From Diadema setosum (lineage: Eukaryota > Echinodermata > Echinoidea > Diadematoida > Diadematidae): a stretch of DNA of 64,000 nucleotides. The stretch spans positions 19,934,403 through 19,998,402 of the forward strand of contig NC_092688.1 in NCBI RefSeq assembly GCF_964275005.1. Direction: 5' to 3'. This document shows, in pieces, positions 11,936-24,700 of the stretch (positions are counted from its first letter, which is position 1; the number at the start of each line of letters is the position of its first letter). The notes beneath the pieces are model-generated. The model saw nothing but the letters and a program-made list of their open reading frames with translations, was not told the origin of the DNA and ran no database searches. Both the position numbers and the translations under genes were made by a program.

Positions 11936-13474
11936 AAGGTTATCAAGTTACCTGGCAACGCGCATCATCTCCGAGTTACTTGGTAGCGAGCGCATTTCGA
12001 TTGGGGCACAAAGAGGATCTTTGATTACACTTTACTATAAAATCTCTTATCGTGGGGGCATGTGATATTATGTTTGATATGGATGCGCGCAAGGAATCAA
12101 ACTACAAGTATCAGATGAGATGAATACCAACCGAGCAATACGCTGCACGTGAGTTGATTCAACCAATAAATTTTGATAGTTTCAATAATATACGCTGTCG
12201 TAACAGTGTCAGAATTTTCGGTATAATAGTGTGCATCATTGACGATCAATGGATTTGCAGTGAGCCCCTAATGAAACGATAATTTTTACCAAGGTCCTAC
12301 AACGAACAGAAACTCAGTTTGAATATTTTCGGTTTTCGCAATTATTGTGAAAACTAAACATGTTCAAGTAGTGAAGACACAGAAGAAGAAAATCATTAGA
12401 GCCTCATTAGGAAGTTTTGCCGCTTGATCACACGTAAAATTCAATATTAGCAATATTACACACATACACACACGCACACACACACGCGCATAATACTCAA
12501 TTCCAAATTCAACAAGTAGTGCATTGTTTTCTCACTTAATGTATCATATCTTGTACAGCACGTAATGATGTTACGGCGGAATAATGATATTATGCAAAGC
12601 AGTATAAACGCAGTCACATTGTTCAATTTCCTTTAAACATCAAAGTATGTTATACATTATTCCACTCATTTCCGTGTTAGAATATTCCTCATATTACAAT
12701 CACCGAAATTGAGTAAAACGTAGAATGCATCTGCATGTACCAATTAAACAAAATAATATATATCTCAAATTGAATAGGCCTAAATACATTTTTGACTATT
12801 AGGCTGTTGTGTTTTTTTTTTCAACACATTTACGAAAGAAATCAACCTGAAATCAATTAAATGTTTTCACAGGTGCGAAATTCCAACTAATTGAGACCCC
12901 TGTCTGTTTTGTGCGTTTGGCGTTGGGTGTATTTAATTTAAAGTGTTTGATAGTAATTACCAACGCTTTGATCAATCTCTTGCGTAAAATTAACTTAGTT
13001 TTACGTCGCTCTTGAACTTTATCACAGGTATTAAGTGATGTGAGAGTTTGTAATATCACAGTATACATCATGTGTGTATCAGAATTCCATGAGGAAGGGT
13101 GACTATCGGTTGCTATCCGATGAGACTACACTGGCGAGAGCAATTTCACAAAGTGATGGGATTCGGCAGTGTGATTCCATCTGGGTTCTTGATGAAATTT
13201 CGAGGAAAGGGGCGACCCATCACTATACTTAGTGATTTCCTAAAGGAATTTGAGGAGGCGATCGCTGGACTGAGTTTGACTGAAACTGAGAAGTCTAAGC
13301 CATAAGTGTTAATAGATCATTAATTGGTGGGACCGCGGCAAGGGATGGGATTTTGTGCTCACCTGTCGAACATGCAATAAAAGAAAGTGACGCTCAGGTA
13401 GGATGCACTTGGCATGTGCTTTAGACATAAGTTGACATCTTTAACAACCATCTGTGCAGGATGATGAGACGCCG

Positions 13475-13850
13475 ATAGATTCCAGGCAGCTCACTGATGA
13501 TGTGTACAATAGTTTAGGGTCTAAACACATAAGAACGCCGAATCAAGATGACTGATGGTTATAGTAAATTATAATAAGTATTCTCAAAGTTGCCAAAGTT
13601 TTGTTCTCGTACGTCTTGAAGATTCGACTGACTGTTTTGTGTGTTGATTCATTTATGTAGGTGACTGAATGTACTTTTTATATCTTCATTATTTTTTTTT
13701 TTTGTATCGATGGTAACAATGATTAGACGCATTGATGGCAATATGCGCCGTTGAGATGCGTCTATATACGTCACAGTGGTGCAGATAATTAAGTGCGCCT
13801 ATACGTCACAATGTGAAGTAAGCGTTATTGTATTGTGACGTGTACAATAT
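13475..13850 (+). repeat. Diverged direct repeat, copy 2
   Basis: See 11545-11935. Both copies end in an inverted pair, ACGTCACAAT...ATTGTGACGT, with a loop of about 19 nt. Confidence 0.65.
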
Positions 13851-14134
13851 ACAGGCTGTACTACAATAAGAGGGAGAGGTTATTACTCAGCTATACTTTA
13901 GGTATGTTGTACTTAATGTGCCAGTGATATATTCCTCAATGTTAATGGTGTGCTTTCTGTGACTTTTGCAGCATTTTGCAATTTTATAAACAGAGAGTTG
14001 GAAAGGTTTTCGCCTCGACATCTGCTCTGGCGACAATTATTGCTCACATGAAATATCTGCACGCTAAACAACCCCCCTTAAAAAACCAAAAACAAACAAA
14101 CAAACAAACAAACAAACAACCAAACAAACAACCT

Positions 14135-14210
14135 TATCCATAACATAACCCTTATCCCAATCCTAATCCTCACATCAAACTAAACCTAAAACCCTATCAC
14201 AACCCTAACC
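14135..14210. repeat. Degenerate CCCTAA-like tract
   Basis: A run of words such as AACCCTTAT, CCTAATCCT, AAACCCTATC and AACCCTAACC follows an (AAAC)n stretch and abuts the MITE at 14211. It resembles a decayed telomere-type repeat but is too degenerate to be sure. Confidence 0.4.
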
Positions 14211-14617
14211 TTAAAGGGACTGTCCAGTACTGGTTGAGATGGGGATTCATGATGTTTTGAACATTCCTAAGTGAGATAGTGAGAAACCTCTTATGAAATA
14301 TGAAAGAGCGTGTAACCTTAAGAAGGATTCAACGTTTATTTGATGAAAATTGGTTTTCAAATGGCTGAGATATCCAAAAAAAATGATAATAATAAAAGGC
14401 GACAGGGCACGCCTTTTATTAGGATCTCTTTGTTTCACCTTGTTTTTGGATATCTCAGCCATTTCCAAACCGATTTTCATCGAATAAACTTTTGACACCC
14501 CTTAGAATTGCATGCTCTTTGACATCTCATAGAGTGGTTTCTGAATATCTCGCAAAACATTAAACACATGTTAAAAGCTAAATCCTCACCTCAACCAGAA
14601 CTGTACACACCCTTTAA
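14211..14617. mobile_element. TTAA-flanked MITE, AGGGACTG family, copy 1
   Basis: TTAA|AGGGACTGTCCAGTACTGG at the left and CCAGAACTGTACACACCCT|TTAA at the right. Internal arms pair through GGTTTTCAAATGGCTGAGAT and ATCTCAGCCATTTCCAAACC. Nearly the whole element is one hairpin. Confidence 0.85.
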
Positions 14618-14821
14618 ACCTAAGTCCGAGGAGAAATAAGACCGGAAAGGAGCAACTGTCGCAGAAGCAAATGTTGTGTCACCACATTTAAAATCCGAAC
14701 ACTAATACATCACATATATCTTGTTTCCCAGCATGTTGACAAATAATTTCGAGAGGTATTTTTTGCAGTAGCAGTGATTCTTAGTTTGCACCCTCAACGC
14801 TTTATGACGCTACTGTGCAAC

Positions 14822-15016
14822 TACACTCTTAATTCGTTGGATTAAAAAGTAATCTAATAGACCATGAGGATGGACAAATCCAAATAAGATTATTAATTTC
14901 AAATCTAATGGATTTAATTTCCAAATCAATTAGACTAAAGATTGTAATCTTATGTGGATTTGTCCCTCCTCTTGGTCTTATTAGATTACTTTTTAATCCA
15001 ACGAATTTAGAGTGTA
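14822..15016. mobile_element. Palindromic MITE with TA flanks
   Basis: TA|CACTCTTAATTCGTTGGATT ... AATCCAACGAATTTAGAGTG|TA, with further pairing inward (AAAAAGTAATCTAATAGACC / GGTCTTATTAGATTACTTTT). TA flanks suggest a mariner/Tc1-type source. Confidence 0.8.
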
Positions 15017-15682
15017 CCTCCAGCACTAACAGACGAGTTAGTTTGGTAGCGGTTTGATGATTCTGTCACATACTCTGCCCCGTCGTATGCCTTCGAACCT
15101 CCTGGTTACTCGTGGCAAGGATCGAGGAGGTATCACCATGGACCCATGACCTGCCAAGGTAGGTCCCATGATGGACCTAAAGGAGGTTCGAGACTGATGG
15201 AAAATTTGGAGATGAAGTCACCACAGCCTTTTCACCGTTTTTGATCTCATATTCGATGCCGCCACTCAAAAACATTTGAAGTATATAGGCCTATAGTTAA
15301 TGCGCCAAAGCTATTCCCAATCGATAGGAAGAAAATTGATTCACGTCTCATTGCATAACGACCTTTTACTCTCTAGCACGTATGCTCTAGCTATAAAGAA
15401 AGGTAATAATTATGTCTTTATGAGGGTATTTTTTCTTCATCCCTATCATGGAGGCCCTATATTATACTCATACAAAAGATGAGCGGTATAGATACTGGTA
15501 AGAAACGGAGATGCGCGACTTTAGGAACTGCGCAAATGCTGCTGATATTAAAAGAAAAAAAAAATCAAAATTACTCGACTCTCACATCGATCTGGGCATC
15601 AATCTGACATATCAAAACTACATGTATATATATCCGAAGATACCATATCAGTTTTACTTGTCGGAAATGATCTGAAAAGTGA

Positions 15683-16073
15683 TTAAAGGGACTGTACAGT
15701 ACTGGTTGAGGTGGGGATTCAGATTTATAACATTCCTAAGTGGGATAATGAGAAACCTCTTATGAAATATGAAAGAGCATGTAATTTTAAAAAGGATTTA
15801 ACGTTTATTTGATGAAAATTGGTTTTCAAATGGCTGAGATATCTGAAAAAGTGATAATAATAAAAGACGACAGGCCACGCCTTTTATCAGGATATCTTTG
15901 TTTTACCTTGTTTTTGGATATCTCAGCCATTTCAAAAGCGATTTTCATCATATAAACTTTTAATACCCCTTAAAATTGCATGCTCTTTGACATCTCATAG
16001 AGTGAATTCTGAATATCTCGCAAAACGTTAAAAGCTAAATCCTCACCTCACCAGAACTGTACACACCCTTTAA
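15683..16073. mobile_element. TTAA-flanked MITE, AGGGACTG family, copy 2
   Basis: Same family and orientation as 14211-14617, 1.1 kb downstream, with TTAA at both ends. Differences are scattered substitutions and small indels, so the two inserted separately or diverged after a duplication. Confidence 0.85.
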
Positions 16074-16788
16074 ATCGGCTTTATAGGAGGGTACAATATT
16101 TCAAACACTTTCACAACATAGAGTTCAGATTTACACTTTCTCATATTTTGGGACGAGACTGACCTTTGTTTCATGCTGTATCATATATGTGAAGTGTCAT
16201 AATTGCATTAATATAAAAGCAAAATATACCCGATCCCTGATCTATATAAACGTATCTTCATATTGATCGCGTAATCAGAATTTGGTGGCATCGAACCCCG
16301 ATCATAAATGCACCATCCATAGAAAACTGACAATCGTGACCAGTTTTACCAGGAACCCCTGAACCCATCTCTTCCTTGAGTCTTCGTGGTAATCACACAC
16401 CTCTTTGCCTGCTTTAGCCACACTTTTCTTTTCTTTTCTTTTCGTTCCCTTTTTTTTTTCAACTGTTGTCTGTACTCAGTAATCGAGGTCCAGAGAATGA
16501 GAATTTCAGGGCTGTGGTCCGGAAGTATGTCCACTGGACACTAGCAACCTGTACATGCCATACCCTCTCACACCTTACACACACGTCGTCGCGCAGTACG
16601 TACACACACGTACGTTTTATATGTACGTACAGCTAGCTGTACTAGCAAAGATCGTCTACGATCTGTGGAACTAGTATGCGGAAGTACGGCTCACTCGTGA
16701 GGTTGGGACTTTGCTGCTGTTACCACTGCTATCCTTCCAGGAAACACGCTTCAACAGTCTCCTTTCGTCTCACCCCATTTTAGTCATC

Positions 16789-16794
16789 ATGCCG
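16789..16794 (+). CDS. ARPC3: ARPC3 coding exon 1 (Met-Pro)
   Basis: ATGCCG followed by donor GTAAGA; phase 0. A 6-nt coding exon cannot be proven alone. It is supported because the next exon starts AYHSQ and the family begins MPAYHS. Confidence 0.8.
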
Positions 16795-19700
16795 GTAAGA
16801 ATGTGAAAATACATATTGTAGCAAAATTAATTGCTTGATGTATAATCATGATAATACGATGAAATATAGGTCCGTTATATCGGTTTACACATAACTGCTT
16901 CCTCTTCATTTGTTACATAGTGCATAGAACCCCTAGTCCCACCTGCTTAAAATTGAGTGTCTAAGGCCAAGGGTAAGTCTCTAACGTTTAATAGCTCTAT
17001 TGACGGTATGACTAGTAAATGAGCTCTACACACAATCAGTGCAGAGCGGACGGAGAGAGAGGGAGTGTTGAACCCACAAATGTAAAAACGCCCACAAATG
17101 TAAAAATACATCGCCCACGAATGTAGAAAATTGCCCAGAAATATAGAAATTGGGCATTGCCCACAATCAATTACAAATGGTAGAATAGAAAACGCCCACT
17201 AGACTAGGCACTAATGACGTAGAAATGATACAAACATCGCCCACAAATGTAAAAATAACCAATTACATGTAGTACATTCTTATTTCGCAGGGCTGCGCTT
17301 CTTGTAAAATAATGTGTGTAGTGTGTGTGTGGGTACAGTGGGGAGTAGCCCCGGAGACCCGCCGTTCTGCGGCGGGGTCCTGGCGGCTACCCCGCAGTTT
17401 CGTGCAAGTGAGAATCACGAACAACTCCCTATTGCCACATATACGGCAACTTCACAAATAAACCATAGCTAAATGTCCATCATAAACACAGTGACAATAT
17501 AAAATGAAATATACACTACCCCAGTGCCTTGGTCCTTCTCACCAATTTATCTGGAAACTGCATAATTTTCCACATTTTTTAGGAGTAGGCGGTCTGCCCT
17601 AGTGGAGAGCTTTGCTGCTATTTTGAACGTGTTTAGCCATCAGTACGCATCTACGCATGCGTAAACAATGACGTCAACGTTACGGACGCAAAAGGATATG
17701 AATAATGCATCATCGCACGGTGAATATGCATCATGTAGCGAGTAATACAGCTGTCAATGCACTGCACTGAATGCATTGTGTGCGCATGTGCAAGTGATTG
17801 TGAGTTTTAGTGAGCATCGGTGAGCTGAAGATATTTGCCTTATAAGACAGCATTTTCTGCATCATAAGCAATGAAATGCATCAAACAGTCGCCGATAAAA
17901 ATCATTTAGGTTTAGTCCACCCATGTAAGTATTGCCAGTAATTTTTGTTGAAAAATTAAGGAAATACAGCGCCGGAACGGCACCCGTTTGGTACAACATT
18001 AAAATATCGAGGCCAAAACGGCGCAGCCCCAACACTGTACGTTGTACGTTGGGGCTGCTGGTCGCAGTTAAGTGGGGAGATGTGTGTCTGTATGCATGTC
18101 TGTAATGTCTGTAAACGTGTTGCGGTGTGCTGCATGTCACCCGGGCAAGCTATGTACGCGGGCTTGTTGTGAGTAGGGATTTTCCAGCACGCAAGTCAAT
18201 TTTCTGCGGGCGGACAAGAATCTTATGGCCTGGGGCTTGTTGCGCGTAAGGATTTTCCAGCCCGCAGGACGATTTTCTGTGGGCGGACAAAGGATATTGG
18301 CGAGTTCCATACTTGCGTCTTACCTGCTGGACGCGTGCTACTTTGTATATACCATGCACTTGTGGGTATTCCGTGTGACCTGCATGAGAGCTTCAAAATC
18401 AATCCGTTTTCAGTTACGAGCGACATATGGGGACTGTACCTGTGTTACACCTGTGCCATGAATTAAAGTACCTGCGTACATGGGAGTTGCCTGCGAGGTG
18501 CCGCTATAAGGGCTTAGCTCCTACTGCTGTTCGGCGATACCTCTGCGGGCAAACATCCGCGAATCACCCGGAACAAGTTTTGAGCATGCTCAAGGCCTTG
18601 TCATCACACCGTGTCTGGGGAAGCCTTGTGGGTTGACTTGAGGGGCCAAAATTTTTGCCACCGGCCGGACCTCCCCGCAGTTGGCCCACACATGACAGTA
18701 CCGGTACCTAGCACGTATCTCGCCCGTAGTTGCCTGGAGGTGCGCACGCTAGTCCGATTTTACCCGCAGCCAAGTTTTGAGCATGACCATTTTTTTTTCC
18801 CCCGGGTAGTGTACCGTTCAACCCGCCCAGAAAGGTGTGACGATGCAGGGCCTTAAAATTTGTAAAGGCGCCCCTTTTACAGAATACCTGGATCAGCGCA
18901 GCCCCTGTGTTCAGGACCCCCAAAATAAAACCAAAAGCAAAAACAAACAAAAACAAAAAAGAATCTCAAAAAAAAAAAAAGATCACTTGATGTACACATG
19001 TATAGGGAGTAAAATAACAGTCTACATAAACACCCACTAATGTAGAAATACGTCAACCACAAATGTAGAAATTTTCTACATTTGTGGTTGATGTATGAAT
19101 TTTTTACTACATTAGTGGGCGCAGTTCTTTTTCACATTTGTGGTTGAAATTTTTACATTTGTGGGCAATGTTTTCAACATTTGTGGGCGATTTTTACATT
19201 TGTGGGCGACGTATTTTTACATTTGTGGGTTCAACAGGGAGGCGGAGCTCGGAGGCAGCGGCTAGGCTATCCGTTTCCGCGAAATGAGAGTGCACTTTGA
19301 TGACTGACATAAGTCAAAATAGACACTTACCAAGTTATCGTCATCAGTTTGTACAAAGGAATATATCGAGATACAGTATTACTTATTAGAATTAGAAAAA
19401 AAATCTATCGCCAGGGGTGTAAGGTTTTACAAAGAAGGTGACAAGGAAATCAAAAATTGAAGAGGGAGTCATGAGAGAATGCGAAATGACAGACTGGAAA
19501 AAGGAAGAAAACTTGTCTAAATATGATAGGCTAGTTATTGGAGTGTTATTGCAGACTGTGTACGTTTAAAGAAATACTGTTTACTGGTAATCATAAGCTC
19601 ACATATACGACATGTTACCTTAAATTGGTAAAATAGTACATTTTCCCTTTTTCTGTGATTATGACTTCTTTTGCTGCACTGTAGATGTATGATTACAAAG

Positions 19701-20400
19701 TCCTGATATAGTGTTAGTAAATTAAAATCTCTTTAAATTTCATGTGGTTTATCAGTTGATACTTTGTTTTGTCTTCGACCTTTCAAACAGAGTGAATTAT
19801 TAGCAACATATTGTTTACATTCACTGCCCATATCCCATGGTATTACATGTTTCATTCAATGTGCTCAATGTTGTAATCAGTTGATGCTTGACAGTAAAAG
19901 AAATGGCACTCTCTTATTTTCACAGAAGTATTGTGCAAATCATAATTTGATACCTTTCAAAGAATTCATGAAATAGAAACATATCAGGTGGAGCCACTTC
20001 ATGCTGCCAGCTGTTATAAAGAATAAGCTTGACCAGTGTAAGTATTCCTCAGGTCTCATACATGTCTTTTTTTCCCCCCAGGCATATCATTCACAAATCC
20101 CTCCAGCTGACCTTTCTCTTGGGAACATGGCATTGCTGCCACTGAGGACACAATTCAGAGGTCCAGCCCCGAAGTGTAAGACCATAGGTTACAGCTGATA
20201 AAAGTTTTCTTGAGAGATAAAACCACAGTGTGGCAAATAAAACCACAGTGTGGCAAATAAATGCCACACTGTGGTTTTATCTCTCAAGAAAACCTTTACA
20301 CTCTCTATGAATAAATATCTGTAAGATTTAATGAACAGAAAATGCTGGATTTAATTATTCAAAATGGTGACGAAGGAATAGACTTTAAATGCTGTCTCAA

Positions 20401-20431
<31 letters not shown>

Positions 20432-21662
20432 ATATATATATCGGCGTCATTTGTGTGTGTTCATTCCACGCTTGAAATTTTGTATGTTAGTATTCCAGGC
20501 AAGTGTTCAAACTTTTATTTTTGTTGCATGGGATTTAGTTGGCTGGTTGATGCACATCTGTTCCTTGTATTGATACGAGCATGAAAAATTCATATTGATT
20601 AATTATTTATTTTTATGCCTCCGCCAACGAAGTGGCCGGAGGCATTATGTTTTCGGGTCGTCCGTCCGTCCGTACGTCCGTCCGTCCGTACGTCCGTACG
20701 TCCGTACGTCCGTCCGTCCCGTTTTGTTTTTGTCGATATCTCAAGAACCGTGTGGTGGTTTTGCATCAAACTTGGTATGAGGGTATATCCTTGGGGGATG
20801 ATACTTTGTGTGGATTTTAGGGTCACAGGGTCAAAGGTCAAAGGTCACAGGTTATTTTGTGAAAAAAAATTGAAATTTCATGTTTTTCTCCATATCTCGC
20901 AAATGGTTCAAGGTATCTTCATGGAACTTAGTATATATGCTTGTACCGATGGGCAGTGATTATCTAGGGAAGTTGGGGGTCATGGGTCAAAGGTCAGGGG
21001 TCAAAGGTCAAGGTCAACTCCTCAAAATATAACTACTTTCCTTATATTTATGCAGTGCCTGAAGGATTTTTTTAAAACTTGATGTATGCATGTATAACCC
21101 AATATATATTCTGTGGGAAGTTTCTTGCCAAAAGGTCAAAGGTCAAAAGGTCAAAGGACAAGTGAAAGTGCTAAATTGCACTTTTTCCTCCATATCTCAA
21201 AAATAACTCAAGGTATTGTCATGAAACTTACATATTTATGCATATTCTACCTAACAGTGATTCTCTTTGGAACTGTGGGGTCAAAGGTCAAAGGCCAGGT
21301 TTCGATAATACTATTTTACCATTTGATACTGAAATTATACTTTTTCTCAATACCTTGAAAATTACTCAATGCATAAACTTGTAAAAGGGTCAAAAGTCAA
21401 GTGAAAATCATCAGTTCCCCCAAATACCTGCACTCTGACGTTTTAATCATTCATCCAATTGAACCTAGTTCTAGGAAAGTGAACATTCAGCACATTTGTG
21501 GCAAACCTGTCATTTTGATATTTTGCCAATTGTGTGAAACTGTCATCACACATTGTCAAGACATTGTACTATAGACCTATTAGGAGAACCATGTATTATG
21601 GCGGAGGCATACACCAGTCGCCGTAGCGACATTTCTAGTTATTTATTTATTTATTTATTCAT

Positions 21663-21701
<39 letters not shown>

Positions 21702-24700
21702 TCTATTTATTTATTTATTTATTGTAAACAGGAAATTAAGAGCTGAATCCCCTCATGTACCAGATACAATAAAACTTCTTATCAGCCATCTGGTCAATAT
21801 GGCCACAAGCCACAACAAGTTCCCCTGAAGAGAATTTATCTATGTTAAACACATGGCACATATATAGCGACCACCCAATTTATCTCCTGTTTTCAAAATG
21901 TTATTATAGCAGCCAGAAAAGATAGGTGCAGCTCCTTTCTCTCTCCCTCTCTCTCTCTCTCTCCCTCTCTCTGTGCATTTTGTATAGCTACTTTTAATTT
22001 GGCATGGGTTTCGTTGCTTCACATATATATACCCTTTGTAAGGGTCAACTAGATTGTTAACTGAGAATTAGAGAAGCTGCAAGTGATACGATTTCTTTCT
22101 TTCTTTCTTTCCTTTTTGCTCAGCTGTATATGTAATGTGACAAATAAAAATCTCTAGTAATATTCAGCATGAAGTTTGTATGTACACAAGAAATTTGAAA
22201 GAAAAATGTAAGAACAGATGTCACATGATGAAACTTAACCAAAGCATTGACTGAATTTGTGTCGTTTGAACCATATGAGAGAAAAATTCCCACTAACTCT
22301 TTGTGTTTGTTTGTTTTTTTAATCTTTAGGTGATGGCAATGACATTATAGATGAGGCTCTCTACTTCTTCAAGGCAAATGTGTTTTTCAAGAACTATGAA
22401 ATCAAGGTGAGTCACAACATGTTTAAAACAGGAATCAGGAGTGGATGTATAGAACTAGGAATTATCACTTTTTCTGGCTTTTGATCTGTTACACACATTA
22501 TTTTGTCTTGGCAGGAAATTGTAGGAATTTCTTTCATTCATATTACAAGTCTACACATTTTGTTTGATTGTAGCTTTGGTTTCTTTTGTAAGATACAAAT
22601 CTTGTGCTGTGTTTGTAACATGCCAAGCTGTATATAGCACCTTAACTATGATAACAGACTAGAGAACTAAGTGAACAATGCCTGTCATATAGACTGATGC
22701 CTGTTAAAACTCTTAGGATACTGCAAAAAGCATGTGTACATTTATTGCTGCTTTCTTATACTGTATGTCACACAGAATCAATGTGACAGGGTCTTGATTT
22801 ACATCACGCTGTACATCACAGAGTGTCTCAAGAAACTACAAAGGGTAAGTTCTTCTGTTTACATTTTCTTTTTACTGAATATTACTCCCTCTTTGTCTGT
22901 TTCTCTTTTTCTCCTTCCATTACTCCTCCTTTTCTCCTCATCAATCTGAATAAAGGAGTCAAATGAATAACTACTACTGTGTATTTTCTGAGACTTGATG
23001 TTGTGGCATATCAAAACCGAAAGACTTCGAAATTCTCATTCTCCATGATTTGATGCTAGGGATGATGTAATAACTAGACGCACTTTGTTGCATGTTTAGT
23101 GGGAAGGAAAGCTGGAACCCTGTAAAACATTCTTCTGATCCCCAGTGTGACGTGTTTGTGTCTCTGCTGTGAAGTGGTACCTTTGTACCTACATATGCTC
23201 ATAGACTTGTTTGGTTTCTGTTTTGATGTACACTGTACATTCTTCCAGCAGTCAGAAACATGGTCACACAATTCTTATACAGTAACAAGTTTGATCATCC
23301 ACACAATTACATTTTGGTAGGAGAACAAACTGCAAGAAACATATCAGTTTGCACCAAATAAGAGTTTGTATTATATGAGTAGGTACTGGAGTGCTTACTC
23401 ACAATACACCCTGTATAACTGCTCTGTGATTGCTCAGAAAGATGTATGGTAGTAGGCTTTACACCTCATGACTAGCATGCTAGCATATATGAGCAACCAA
23501 GGAGCAGCCATATCGAGGAGTGCAGACTCACATAAAAGTTCAAAAGTTATTATTATGCCCTGTTTAAATGTTATTAGAGCGTGTGAAGAGTTCACACACA
23601 AAGTGAAGTCCACTATTACTAAGTAGATAACATGTGCGGCTCTTGTGACTGCAGACATTGGTGGTTCGCCCTCTTTAGGTCGTGAAAAACAATCTCTTTG
23701 GTGGGATTTAACTAGTGTGTATTCATTGTGTGTGTTTGTTTGTTTGTGTGATGTTCATGGTGTAGTGCTCTTCAAAGAATGCTGGTCAGAAGGAGATGAC
23801 ATCCCTTGCCATTGCCAAGTTCTGTGTGCCAGGAGAGGCAGGATTCCCACTCAATGCCCTGTATGCAAAACCTGCAGACAGGGGAGAAGAGGGTAAGGAA
23901 ATGCAACTGTAAATGCGGAAAACGGTACATTAATTTTGTGTATTTTTTTTTGCTACTTTCCGCTCGTGTGAGTTCTATAACCTAGGAAAACATCTTCATG
24001 ATTTTCTCTGCCCATTTTGAAGGGGTTGAATTGTGTGCTTTGTCATTGATGCTGGTCAGATATGAGTGTGTATGTATACATGTGCCTTAATACATGTAAC
24101 GTTATTAGTATTCATTTAAGTGCATGTGTGTATGCAGTAGTTTCTGTGCAGGCCATACATTCAAATAGCTCGGGCGGCGCTTTAATTTTCTTGTATTTTT
24201 TGTGAACTGGATGAAAACATACAAGTATGAAGCAATTGTGCAGCGCGAATTCGAGAACCAGCCAATATGTTTTTAAGCCACAAAGCGCAAAAAAAAAAAA
24301 TTAATTGCGTGAAAATATTGATGTTTACAATACTCAGCAAACTTTCTCCTTTTCACTGTCACATCCAGCCTTGTAGAATGGAAATTTGAAATTTGGGCAA
24401 GGAAGTTTTGAGAAAAGAAGCCTTATGTAATGATTGAATGAAGTAGGAAAGGAAGAAGTAATATCTCTGTAATGAAATACTTGTGGAGGCAAGAACTTGC
24501 AGATGCTTTGTGGTTGCTTTGGTTACATGACAAATATGAGAAAAAGTAGAAAATTAATTATATCTAAATTTGTGTGATAGAGTGAGAGATGTGTAATCAG
24601 AGAAAAACACCCAGTGTTGTCATTCCACAATTACATCTGTCATTGTTATTGTCACTGTGCAAGGAAATGTGTCATTTACCTGTGTCTATAATATTGTGAC

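Larger units (their letters stand above)
3081..16788. other. Intergenic, repeat-rich, no gene recognised
   Basis: 13.7 kb between the WSCD-like stop and the ARPC3 start. Short open frames here show no conserved motif. Contents that can be supported are MITEs (listed separately), poly-A, TG and CA microsatellites, G-rich tracts and a diverged ~380-bp duplication (11545/13475). The first few hundred bases probably include the WSCD-like 3' UTR, and the last ~200 the ARPC3 promoter and 5' UTR. Confidence 0.7.

Noticed and set aside
11545-13850. Pair of LTRs flanking a retroelement
   Set aside because: The two copies are too diverged, lack TG/CA ends and a target duplication, and enclose no recognisable domain.
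17066-19236. LTR-type element, because the ends read TG...CA with a 5-bp duplication
   Set aside because: The ends are inverted, not direct, repeats, and there is no second direct copy, primer site or coding frame. A DNA transposon fits better.
20595-20959. Open frames rich in Val-Arg-Pro-Ser repeats (also at 33655-33935)
   Set aside because: They are translations of a GTCC/GTAC tandem tract in all frames, found in both element copies, with no protein-like flanks.
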